Origin: Salaquimonas sp.
GTDB taxonomy: Bacteria > Pseudomonadota > Alphaproteobacteria > Rhizobiales > Rhizobiaceae
Direction: 5' to 3'
Assembly: GCA_024639745.1 (NCBI GenBank)
Contig: JAHEHW010000058.1
Coordinates: 1 to 8,214 of the forward strand
Length of the DNA: 8,214 nucleotides
A program made the position numbers and the translations under genes. The notes under the pieces are model-generated. The model was not told the origin of the DNA, did no database searches, and saw only the letters and a program-made list of their open reading frames with translations. This document shows positions 1 to 6,165 of this stretch, one piece after another. Position 1 is the stretch's first letter. Each line of letters opens with the position of its first letter.

Positions 1-340
1 GCTTGCGGTTCGTTCGCGCCGGGAAAAAGGGGCGCGCGAAATGCTGGTTGCGGACATGACCGTTGGCTACAAGCAAATTCGTGAAACGTTCACGACCCAG
101 GTCCTGCTGAAACCGGAAGACAGGATAATCGAAGTCAAATATCTCGACGGTCCGTTTCGCTATCTCGACAATCGATGGACGTTCGCTCCGCGGGACGATG
201 GTGGCTGCGATGTCTATTTCTTCATCGATTATGAGTTTCGAAGCCGATTGCTGGGCGCATTGATGGGGTCGATGTTCGACCGGGCCTTCAAACACTTTAC
301 CGCCGCCTTCGAGGAACGGGCCGACAAGCTTTACGCCTGA
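1..340 (+). CDS. RatA/Coq10-like START-domain protein, 3' part (5' end outside window)
   Basis: The reading frame is open from the window edge (first full codon at base 2) to a TGA at 338-340. It gives about 112 residues, the C-terminal two-thirds or more of a protein usually near 150 residues. The visible part contains VADMTVGYK, then RETFTTQV, then DGPFRYLDNRW, then a C-terminal helix beginning LLGALMGSMFDRAF. This is the pattern of the SRPBCC/START family that includes bacterial RatA (PasT) and mitochondrial Coq10. Such proteins form a hydrophobic cavity. Coq10 members bind ubiquinone and support respiration, while E. coli RatA was reported to affect 70S ribosome assembly. In alphaproteobacteria the quinone-chaperone role is the more likely one (inference); databases often label it a RatA family toxin without a partner. 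The ATG at 41 is internal, because conserved sequence continues upstream of it. In related genomes lipA often precedes this gene, but that lies outside the window. Confidence 0.93.
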   Translation, partial: LAVRSRREKGAREMLVADMTVGYKQIRETFTTQVLLKPEDRIIEVKYLDGPFRYLDNRWTFAPRDDGGCDVYFFIDYEFRSRLLGALMGSMFDRAFKHFTAAFEERADKLYA

Positions 341-402
341 GGTCAATTGTTGAGGTAGTGAGGCTTGTGTCCTACGCGGTTTCCGGCGGGCAGGCCGCTC
401 CC

Positions 403-443
403 AAAAAGAAAGACCCCGGAATGTCGGGGAATACATTCCGGGG
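403..443 (-). terminator. strong intrinsic terminator, minus strand (possibly bidirectional)
   Basis: Bases 414-424 (CCCCGGAATGT) and 433-443 (ACATTCCGGGG) form a perfect 11-bp stem with an 8-base loop. On the minus strand the stem is followed by TCTTTCTTTTT (413-403), a classical U tract. It would end transcription of the small-RNA candidate and any readthrough from ispDF-cinA. On the plus strand the stem is followed only by CACTTTAATT, so it may also act weakly as the terminator of the convergent START-domain gene. Confidence 0.75.
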
Positions 444-524
444 CACTTTAATTGCGACCTGATTGGGGAAGGGGACTGGAGGTCAGGTCAACAATGAAGT
501 CGGCTTGGTTATCACCGACCTCAT
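403..524 (-). ncRNA. candidate trans-acting small RNA with C-rich loop
   Basis: Read on the minus strand, this gap folds into three successive hairpins and ends at a strong intrinsic terminator. Hairpin 1 pairs 522-515 with 503-496: eight pairs including one G-U, with an 11-nt loop. Hairpin 2 pairs 489-483 with 462-456, seven Watson-Crick pairs plus a possible U-G pair at 490/455. Its 20-nt loop is pyrimidine-rich (CCUCC and CCUUCCCC), complementary to Shine-Dalgarno sequences. Hairpin 3 is the 11-bp terminator stem followed by a U tract. On the plus strand the same stems have no comparable U tract, so the minus orientation is favoured. No convincing ORF lies here. Several alphaproteobacterial small RNAs expose C-rich loops that block ribosome binding sites, so a post-transcriptional regulator is plausible. 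The alternative is a structured 3' UTR of cinA, whose stop is about 95 bases upstream. The 5' end is estimated from hairpin 1; no known Rfam family was recognised. Confidence 0.45.
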
Positions 525-551
525 AGAACATAATACAAAAAATACGGCAAG
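523..551 (-). promoter_or_regulatory. possible promoter of the candidate small RNA
   Basis: On the minus strand CTTGCC (551-546) is followed after 17 bases by TTCTAT (528-523). This loosely resembles the rhizobial housekeeping pattern CTTGAC-N17-CTATAT. The surroundings are very A+T-rich, unlike the flanking genes. The fit is imperfect: this spacing would start transcription near 516, inside the first hairpin, so the true boxes may be shifted a few bases upstream (for example TATTAT at 535-530, which lacks a good -35 partner). Treat it as a location hint only. Confidence 0.2.
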
Positions 552-617
552 TATGTGTATTTTGTCACATTTCGTGAACACGCGTTTGTGATTGAATGAG
601 AAAAAACTTAAAAAAGC

Positions 618-1160
618 CTAATTAAGTTTCTGATTTACAATATCTTCATCGTCATCTGGCAACCCGAAAGCTACGAGCATTTCGAGTGCGGCCTGCGCTG
701 ATTGGCGGCGAATTTCGTCCCTTCCGACGTCTCCGAGGGTCAGTTGCTCCACGAATAGCCCGTCCGGGCAGGCAATTGCGACGTAAACGAGACCAACCGG
801 CTTCTCTTCGCTGCCCCCGCCTGGTCCGGCGATTCCGGTCACCGCCACCGCGACTTCGGCCAGGGAATTGGCAAGAGCGCCCGCCGCCATAGACAGGGCC
901 ACTTCCTTGGACACAGCGCCGTGCTGGACGATCAATTCTGCCGGGACGCCGATAGCTTCGGATTTCGCTTCGTTGGAATATGTTACGAAGCCGCGTTCCA
1001 CGATGTCAGAAGAGCCCGGGATTGCCGTCAAGGCCGCTGTAATCAATCCGCCCGTGCAGGATTCCGCAGCTGCCAGCCTGGCGCCATGACGGCGAAAAGC
1101 CGCCAATACGTAGCGCGCGGTTTCAATCAATTCGTCATCGATAATACTTTTCACGGTCAT
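618..1160 (-). CDS. cinA: CinA family protein, nicotinamide-nucleotide amidase (PncC) domain only
   Basis: This 180-residue protein is the CinA C-terminal (PncC) domain almost end to end. AAAESCTGG at about residues 30-38 contains the conserved serine region, and AVAVTGIAGPGGGSEEKPVG at about 104-123 is the family's second signature, followed by GLVYVAI. PncC enzymes hydrolyse nicotinamide mononucleotide to nicotinate mononucleotide and ammonia in the cytoplasm, recycling a by-product of NAD turnover. The N-terminal CinA domain (COG1058) found in long CinA proteins is absent; 160-180 residues is the usual length of the stand-alone form. The ATG at 1160-1158 overlaps the ispDF stop in an ATGA, so the two are probably translationally coupled in one operon; no strong ribosome binding site of its own is seen. 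The stop is TAG at 620-618. Family assignment is firm. Amidase activity is inferred from the family, and the old competence-damage name says little about function here. Confidence 0.96.
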   Translation of the reverse strand: MTVKSIIDDELIETARYVLAAFRRHGARLAAAESCTGGLITAALTAIPGSSDIVERGFVTYSNEAKSEAIGVPAELIVQHGAVSKEVALSMAAGALANSLAEVAVAVTGIAGPGGGSEEKPVGLVYVAIACPDGLFVEQLTLGDVGRDEIRRQSAQAALEMLVAFGLPDDDEDIVNQKLN

Positions 1161-2371
1161 GGAAGAAACCCCACGGTTGCGGTGGCCATTGCGGCAATGC
1201 CTTCGCGCCTGCCAACCGCGCCAATCGTTTCGTTTGTGGTTGCTTTCACCGATACACGGTTCATTTCTATCTTGCAGATTTCCGCTATCCGTCGGCGCAT
1301 ATCCTCTCTGTGTGGACCTATCTTAGGTTCTTCGCAGATGATGGATATGTCCAGATTGAGGATTTTTCCGTCCTCTGCCAAGATCAAGTCAGTTGCATGG
1401 GAAAGAAACCTGTCGGATTCAGCGCCGCGCCATTGCGGGTCTGAAGGCGGAAAGTGGCTTCCGATGTCGCCCTTACCGATCGTGCCGAGCAACGCGTCGG
1501 TGATCGCGTGCAAACCGACATCCGCGTCCGAATGACCGTCGAGGCGCCATGGACCTGCAATCTCGATCCCGCAAAGAACTACGCCATCTCCCTTGACCAG
1601 CCGGTGAATATCATACCCGATACCGGTACGAATATCGGGTAGGGCGGTTGGCGTTTCTGATGCCATCATTTGGTTGGCTCTTTCCAGGTCCAGCGCTGTC
1701 GTGATCTTGAAATTGTTAGCATTGCCTCCCGACAACAACACCTTCATTCCGACCCGTTCCGCAACCGCTGCGTCATCGGTAAAATTTGTCTCGCCCGTAC
1801 TTTCCATCTGCCTGTGCGCTGCAAGGATTTCCTCGAAACAAAACCCCTGCGGTGTCTGAGCCAGAAACAGATTTTCGCGGCTGACGGTTTCAGTGACGGC
1901 CAGGCTTTCTCCATCCGATAGTTCGGCCCGTTTGATCGTATCGGCAATCGGAACGGCAGGCACGACGCAGCAACCGCTTCTAATCGATCCGAGCGTATCC
2001 GTGATCGTTGTCGGAGAAACAAACGGTCTTGCGGCATCGTGAATAAGGACTCGTTTCAAGCCGTTTGATGAAAGCGCTTCGAGACCAAGCCGGCAGCTTT
2101 CCTGACGCGTCGCTCCGCCTTCCGTCGGGATCATGAGTTTCGGGTGGTTATTGACTGACTCCGCGTACAAGTCGTGATCTTCGGGATGGATTACGACCTG
2201 GACAAGGTCGATTTCAGGGTGCTGGACGAAACGCGAGACCGTTTCTTCCAAGACACTTGAGGGACCAAGCGAACGATATTGTTTTGGGCCATTCGTATTC
2301 GCGCCCATGCGACTACCGCGGCCAGCCGCAACAATTACTGCGGCAGTCTGCAGATGGTTTTGTTGCTGCAC
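1157..2371 (-). CDS. ispDF: bifunctional IspD/IspF isoprenoid synthesis enzyme
   Basis: A 404-residue fusion of two enzymes of the methylerythritol phosphate pathway. Residues about 9-238 are IspD (2-C-methyl-D-erythritol 4-phosphate cytidylyltransferase): AAVIVAAGRGSRMG binds CTP, R21 and K30 in the GPKQY segment match the catalytic pair, HDAARP lies at 111-116, and R165 and K222 match the two further active-site positions of E. coli IspD. Residues about 248-404 are IspF (2-C-methyl-D-erythritol 2,4-cyclodiphosphate synthase): D254, H256 and H288 are the expected metal ligands, followed by GDIGSHFP at 301-308 and the C-terminal KATTNE...GRREGIAA signature. The product feeds isopentenyl diphosphate and thus quinones and other isoprenoids in the cytoplasm. 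The start is a GTG at 2371-2369, preceded on the minus strand by AGGA seven bases away; the IspD fold begins immediately after it, so no longer form is needed. The fused gene is well known in alphaproteobacteria. cinA follows with a four-base overlap. Confidence 0.98.
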   Translation of the reverse strand: MQQQNHLQTAAVIVAAGRGSRMGANTNGPKQYRSLGPSSVLEETVSRFVQHPEIDLVQVVIHPEDHDLYAESVNNHPKLMIPTEGGATRQESCRLGLEALSSNGLKRVLIHDAARPFVSPTTITDTLGSIRSGCCVVPAVPIADTIKRAELSDGESLAVTETVSRENLFLAQTPQGFCFEEILAAHRQMESTGETNFTDDAAVAERVGMKVLLSGGNANNFKITTALDLERANQMMASETPTALPDIRTGIGYDIHRLVKGDGVVLCGIEIAGPWRLDGHSDADVGLHAITDALLGTIGKGDIGSHFPPSDPQWRGAESDRFLSHATDLILAEDGKILNLDISIICEEPKIGPHREDMRRRIAEICKIEMNRVSVKATTNETIGAVGRREGIAAMATATVGFLP

Positions 2372-2512
2372 GATACGTTCCTGAAAGAATTGACCAGCAG
2401 TTTTGGTTTATTCGCGGCGGCGGCAAATTTCAACAGTTGTCAGTTTCCCGGGGTTGTGGTTAAAAACTGGGCGTTACGCATTTTGTCTAATTTTTGTGCA
2501 ATTGGAGCTTTG
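2372..2512. promoter_or_regulatory. divergent promoter region between ispDF and dusB
   Basis: These 141 bases separate the divergent starts of ispDF and dusB and must hold promoters for both unless transcription enters from afar. On the minus strand TTGAAA (2433-2428) with a 17-base gap to TAAACC (2410-2405) is a weak candidate for ispDF. On the plus strand the A+T-rich stretch near 2479-2500, including TCTAAT at 2486-2491, could hold a -10 element for dusB-ntrBC, but no good -35 partner was found. No clear NtrC operator (TGCAC-type dyad) or sigma-54 promoter (GG-N10-GC with its flanks) was recognised. The region is inferred from layout; the boxes are guesses. Confidence 0.3.
2504..2507 (+). 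promoter_or_regulatory. dusB ribosome binding site (decides the start)
   Basis: GGAG ends five bases before the ATG at 2513. The reading frame stays open upstream to 2279, inside ispDF on the other strand. Only from 2513 does the translation resemble DusB, so this site fixes the start. Confidence 0.75.
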
Positions 2513-3535
2513 ATGATTTCGGGTCAGATCGACCAAAAGGATCCGCTGGGAGCGGCGATTGCAATTGGCTCTTTGGAATCGCGCAATGCTGTTTTCCTTG
2601 CCCCGATGTCTGGTGTCAGCGACGTGCCGTTTCGGCGCGCCGCGTGGAAAGCTGGCGCTGGCATGGTGACTTCCGAGATGGTTGCATCCGAAGCGCTCGT
2701 CACAGGCAAGGCAGAAATGCAAGTCAAAGCAGAAAGCGCCGGTCTTCCGATCCACATGGTGCAACTGGCTGGACGTGAGGCCAAATGGATGGATCATGCA
2801 GCACGTCTGGCCGAGGCGAGTGGTGCTGACATTATCGATATCAATATGGGTTGTCCGGCGCGAAAAGTGACTAACGGTTATTCCGGTTCGGCGCTGATGC
2901 GGGATCTCGATCATGCGCTTGGATTGATCGAGGCAGTAGTCCAGGCTGTCAGGGTGCCGGTGACGCTTAAGATGCGACTCGGTTGGGATCATGACAGCAT
3001 AAACGCTTCTGAACTGGCTCGCAGGGCGCAGGATGCGGGTATTCAATTGTTGACCGTGCATGGCAGGACGCGTTGCCAGTTTTATAAAGGAAAGGCAGAT
3101 TGGTCTGCGGTCCGGGCCGTGTGCGAGACGGTAGACCTACCGGTCATCGTCAATGGCGATGTTCAATCACGATCTGATGCCATTGCAGCCCAGGAGATTT
3201 CCGGTGCAGACGGCGTCATGATTGGCCGGGCAACTTACGGCCAACCGAATCTTTGCGGTCAAATCGCGAAATTCACCGACGGTGAAGGTAATGCGCCGGC
3301 ATATGATGTGGTCGAGCATGTTTCAGAGATGATCGACTTTTACGGCGACTATATGGGTGTCCGCTGTGCGCGGAAACATATCGGCTGGTACCTCGAGCGT
3401 GAACGTGGATTGGACAACAAAAGAGTGCGGCATGAATTGATGGCCTGCGAACAGCCGCAAATCCTTGTTGATCGGCTGGCGGAACTCGTTCGAAGCATCG
3501 AGCAGAATTCCGTGATGACGAGGGCGGCTGCATGA
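2513..3535 (+). CDS. dusB: tRNA-dihydrouridine synthase, DusB/NifR3 family
   Basis: A 340-residue flavoprotein that reduces specific uridines of tRNA to dihydrouridine using FMN and NADPH. The TIM-barrel N-terminus shows VFLAPMSGVSDVPFR at 27-41 (FMN phosphate and ring contacts). IDINMGCPARKV at 108-119 carries the catalytic cysteine C114, which protonates the uridine. K153 in TLKMRLGW and H183 in TVHGRT are FMN and active-site residues. NGD at 214-216 and IGRA at 237-240 close the phosphate site. The C-terminal helical domain, from about 265, contacts tRNA. The length fits the family (about 320-345). The ATG at 2513 has a good Shine-Dalgarno sequence; the longer open frame upstream encodes nothing recognisable. 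The TGA overlaps the ntrB start in ATGA, so it is the first gene of a dusB-ntrB-ntrC operon, the arrangement for which the name nifR3 was coined. No role in nitrogen sensing itself is implied by the sequence. Confidence 0.97.
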   Translation: MISGQIDQKDPLGAAIAIGSLESRNAVFLAPMSGVSDVPFRRAAWKAGAGMVTSEMVASEALVTGKAEMQVKAESAGLPIHMVQLAGREAKWMDHAARLAEASGADIIDINMGCPARKVTNGYSGSALMRDLDHALGLIEAVVQAVRVPVTLKMRLGWDHDSINASELARRAQDAGIQLLTVHGRTRCQFYKGKADWSAVRAVCETVDLPVIVNGDVQSRSDAIAAQEISGADGVMIGRATYGQPNLCGQIAKFTDGEGNAPAYDVVEHVSEMIDFYGDYMGVRCARKHIGWYLERERGLDNKRVRHELMACEQPQILVDRLAELVRSIEQNSVMTRAAA

Positions 3536-4671
3536 TGGGTGCGGATAATAACAACAGGCCTGCTCCAGAAATGATCCTGGATGCGATCCAGCATCCTGTG
3601 GTCATGGTCGCGCCGGATAATCAGATCGTCTATGCCAATCAGGCTTCTGAGGAATTTTTCCGTTCCTCCGTCAGCTATATCTGCCGCAGAAAGATCGATG
3701 CGTTCTTGCCATTCGGCAGCCCGGTGCTGCCCCTGATCGAACAGATCCGGCGCGAGCGATCAGCGATCAACGAGTATAAGATTGATATTTCTTCTCCTCG
3801 TTTAGGTAAGGAACTCGTGGTGGATATTTTCGGGTCGCCCTATCCGGATGCGCTGGATTATGTGGTTTTGCAGCTATTGCCGCAATCGGCGGCGGTGAAG
3901 CTCGACCGCCAGATGACGCATCGAAGTGCCGCACGGACGGTCACAGGGCTTGCTGCGATGCTTGCGCACGAAATAAAGAATCCTCTTTCGGGTATTCGTG
4001 GAGCGGCTCAATTGCTTGAGATGTCGGGAAATGAGGAGGATCGCAACCTTACACGCCTCATCAAGGAGGAAACCGACCGGATCGTGAAGCTCGTCGATCG
4101 AATGGAGGTTTTTTCCGATGAGCGTCCGTTGCAGAAAACCGCGGTTAATGTTCACTCGGTGCTCGAACATGTGAAGCGGTTGGCGGAATCAGGCTTTGCC
4201 CGTAATCTCAAGATAACCGAACTCTATGATCCCTCCCTGCCGGCCGTTCACGGCAACCGGGATCAACTGGTCCAGGTTTTTCTCAACCTGATCAAAAACG
4301 CAGCGGAAAGCGTGCAGGATGGTGAAGGCGGCGAGATCATCATCTCCACAGGCTATCGGCCGGGTATTCATCTGTCGATTCCCGGGGCCGGCGAAAAGGT
4401 GGCGCTGCCGATAGAGCTATGCGTGAGTGACAATGGTAAGGGTATCCCGGAGGAGATACGGGCTCATATCTTCGATCCTTTCATAACCACCAAGACCAAT
4501 GGTTCCGGGCTGGGACTGGCTTTGGTCGCCAAGATCGTCGGTGATCATGGCGGGATGATAGAATGTGAATCGGGAGGAGATGGTACGACGATGCGCATTC
4601 TCTTGCCCATCTACAAGGAAAACGAACGCGAAAGTTCGAATAAGGAAACGCTTTCAGAGGATGCTGCATGA
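3532..4671 (+). CDS. ntrB: nitrogen regulation sensor histidine kinase NtrB
   Basis: A 379-residue cytoplasmic kinase without membrane segments, as expected for NtrB (GlnL). Residues about 13-118 form a PAS-like domain ([29 protein letters not shown] region). The dimerisation and phosphotransfer helix has [12 protein letters not shown] at 143-154, with phospho-accepting H146. The ATPase domain is complete: N box [10 protein letters not shown] (N256), G1 DNGKGIP at 300-306, F box FDPFITTK at 314-321, and G2 GSGLGLA at 324-330. In the known system PII protein (GlnB) binds NtrB when nitrogen is plentiful and switches it from kinase to phosphatase of NtrC. Two in-frame ATG codons open the gene (3532 and 3535); the first overlaps the dusB stop. 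Its own TGA overlaps the ntrC ATG at 4668. The stop-start overlaps indicate translational coupling and fixed kinase/regulator stoichiometry. All key residues are present. Confidence 0.98.
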   Translation: MMGADNNNRPAPEMILDAIQHPVVMVAPDNQIVYANQASEEFFRSSVSYICRRKIDAFLPFGSPVLPLIEQIRRERSAINEYKIDISSPRLGKELVVDIFGSPYPDALDYVVLQLLPQSAAVKLDRQMTHRSAARTVTGLAAMLAHEIKNPLSGIRGAAQLLEMSGNEEDRNLTRLIKEETDRIVKLVDRMEVFSDERPLQKTAVNVHSVLEHVKRLAESGFARNLKITELYDPSLPAVHGNRDQLVQVFLNLIKNAAESVQDGEGGEIIISTGYRPGIHLSIPGAGEKVALPIELCVSDNGKGIPEEIRAHIFDPFITTKTNGSGLGLALVAKIVGDHGGMIECESGGDGTTMRILLPIYKENERESSNKETLSEDAA

Positions 4672-6101
4672 ACCGGGGAACGGCACTTGTTGCTGATGAC
4701 GATTCAGCCATTCGAACGGTGCTCAGCCAGGCACTTTCACGCGCCGGCTTTGATGTCAGGGTAACTTCCAATATTACAACGCTCTGGCGTTGGGTTTCCG
4801 GCGGTGAGGGCGATGTCGTCGTCACCGATGTCGTGATGCCCGATGGAGATATTTTCGACACGCTTCCGAAAATAAAAAATGCCCGACCCGATTTACCGGT
4901 AATCGTCATGAGCGCGCAAAATACGTTCATGACGGCGATCAAAGCCTCGGAAAAGGGCGCCTACGAATATCTACCTAAGCCATTCGACCTTCAGGAACTG
5001 ATTGTTGTTACAGAGCGGGCCGTTTCCGAACCGAAACGTTCGCAACCGCGGCACGGACAGGATTCGATGGAGGAAATGCCGCTTGTCGGGCGATCGGCAG
5101 CCATGCAGGAGGTCTATCGCGTTTTGGCGCGGCTTATGCAGACTGACCTTACGCTTTTGATCAATGGCGAGTCCGGCACGGGCAAAGAGCTCGTCGCCAG
5201 TGCTTTGCATCAATATGGCAAGCGAAAGCACGGTCCGTTTGTCGCGATCAATATGGCCGCGATTCCAAAAGATCTGATTGAATCCGAGTTGTTCGGGCAC
5301 GAGAAAGGCGCATTTACCGGCGCCACGGCGCGTTCTTCGGGTCGCTTCGAGCAGGCCGAAGGCGGCACGCTTTTCCTCGATGAAATCGGCGATATGCCGA
5401 TGGACGCGCAAACGAGGCTGCTCCGGGTATTGCAGCAGGGCGAATACACGACCGTTGGCGGGCGGACGCCGCTCAAAACGGATGTGCGGATCGTTGCTGC
5501 CACCAACAAGGACCTTCGTCAGCTGATCAAACAGGGGCTTTTCAGGGAAGATCTGTTTTTTCGGTTGAACGTGGTGCCATTGCGACTTCCGCCGCTGCGC
5601 GAGAGACGTGAAGATATCCCCGATCTGATCGACCATTTCCTCGCGACGCATTCCGCGGGCGCTGGAGTCATGAAAACAATCGATGCCGCCGGGATCGAGG
5701 TTTTGCGCAATCATGACTGGCCGGGCAATGTCAGGGAACTTGAGAACCTTGTCTTGAGATTGACCGCGCTTTATCCGCAGGAAGTGATAACGGCGGAAAT
5801 CGTCCGCAACGAGTTGGCGGCAGAGGAGTTTCAACAGGTGGCGGCGCCTGGCAGTGAGGCCAACGGGGATATTTCGCTTGCGACCGAACAATGGCTTGCG
5901 AGCTATTTCCGCGCTCACGGTGATGCGGAGGTACCTGCAGGCGTCTACCGGGAAGTCCTGAAGCGGGTTGAAGAGCCGCTCATCCTCGGCGTTCTTGCGC
6001 ATACCAGGAACAATCAGATTAAGGCTGCCGAGCTTCTCGGTCTGAACCGGAATACGCTTCGCAAGAAGATGCGTGAATTGAATATTCAGTTGAAGCGATA
6101 G
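4668..6101 (+). CDS. ntrC: nitrogen regulation response regulator NtrC, sigma-54 activator
   Basis: A 477-residue activator in three domains. The receiver (about 5-120) has the acidic pair D10/D11, phospho-acceptor D54 in [11 protein letters not shown]82 and K104 (YLPKPF). The AAA+ domain (about 138-375) has Walker A GESGTGKE at 167-174, the sigma-54 contact loop GAFTGA at 214-219, Walker [10 protein letters not shown] at 233-241 and [10 protein letters not shown] at 351-360. A variable linker (about 385-435) leads to a Fis-type helix-turn-helix (about 440-475, [20 protein letters not shown]). Phosphorylated NtrC oligomerises and hydrolyses ATP to open sigma-54 promoters, typically of glnII, glnK-amtB, nitrate and amino-acid assimilation genes. 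The start overlaps the ntrB stop (ATGA), with AGAGGA eight bases upstream. The stop is TAG at 6099-6101. Length and motifs are typical, with no missing residue. Confidence 0.98.
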   Translation: MNRGTALVADDDSAIRTVLSQALSRAGFDVRVTSNITTLWRWVSGGEGDVVVTDVVMPDGDIFDTLPKIKNARPDLPVIVMSAQNTFMTAIKASEKGAYEYLPKPFDLQELIVVTERAVSEPKRSQPRHGQDSMEEMPLVGRSAAMQEVYRVLARLMQTDLTLLINGESGTGKELVASALHQYGKRKHGPFVAINMAAIPKDLIESELFGHEKGAFTGATARSSGRFEQAEGGTLFLDEIGDMPMDAQTRLLRVLQQGEYTTVGGRTPLKTDVRIVAATNKDLRQLIKQGLFREDLFFRLNVVPLRLPPLRERREDIPDLIDHFLATHSAGAGVMKTIDAAGIEVLRNHDWPGNVRELENLVLRLTALYPQEVITAEIVRNELAAEEFQQVAAPGSEANGDISLATEQWLASYFRAHGDAEVPAGVYREVLKRVEEPLILGVLAHTRNNQIKAAELLGLNRNTLRKKMRELNIQLKR

Positions 6102-6104
6102 CGC

Positions 6105-6133
6105 TCCCGCGATTGACGGGGTGTTTCATTTTT
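6105..6133 (+). terminator. weak possible intrinsic terminator after ntrC
   Basis: TCCCG (6105-6109) can pair with CGGGG (6117-6121), giving a five-pair stem with one G-U and a seven-base loop. The stem is followed by TGTTTCATTTTT. The T-rich tail is suggestive but the stem is short, so at best it attenuates transcription from ntrC into ntrY. Confidence 0.25.
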
Positions 6134-6156
6134 GCCACATTATTGAGTGAGGAGAT

Positions 6157-6160
6157 GAGG
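6157..6160 (+). promoter_or_regulatory. ntrY ribosome binding site (decides a GTG start)
   Basis: GAGG ends five bases before the GTG at 6166. The in-frame stop TGA at 6148-6150 excludes an earlier start, and there is no ATG between that stop and the first membrane helix. Confidence 0.6.
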
Positions 6161-6165
6161 AAGTC

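Noticed and set aside
1..340. RatA-type toxin of a toxin-antitoxin system
   Set aside because: No antitoxin partner is visible, at least downstream, and this alphaproteobacterial subgroup resembles Coq10-type quinone-binding proteins; the toxin label comes from family naming.
601..629. Inverted repeat AAACTTAA/TTAAGTTT at the end of cinA as a cinA terminator
   Set aside because: The eight-base stem is almost entirely A-T, and the cinA stop lies within its loop. It would be too unstable for a confident terminator call, though the U-rich tail leaves it possible.
921..1535. 204-codon plus-strand frame across cinA and ispDF
   Set aside because: It is antisense to two genes with clear catalytic motifs and has no recognisable domain of its own.
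2398..2469. CAGTTTT (2398-2404) and AAAACTG (2463-2469) as an operator pair in the divergent region
   Set aside because: A seven-base match 58 bases apart is expected by chance, and nothing else supports a looped operator.
2279..2512. Upstream extension of the dusB reading frame starting at ATG 2279
   Set aside because: It overlaps the 5' end of ispDF on the opposite strand, resembles no DusB sequence, and lacks a ribosome binding site; GGAG at 2504 marks the start at 2513.
4971..6002. 343-codon open frame on the minus strand opposite ntrC
   Set aside because: It is antisense to the conserved ntrC AAA+ coding sequence, has no recognisable domain and is rich in Arg, His and Pro, as expected for a shadow frame in a G+C-rich gene.
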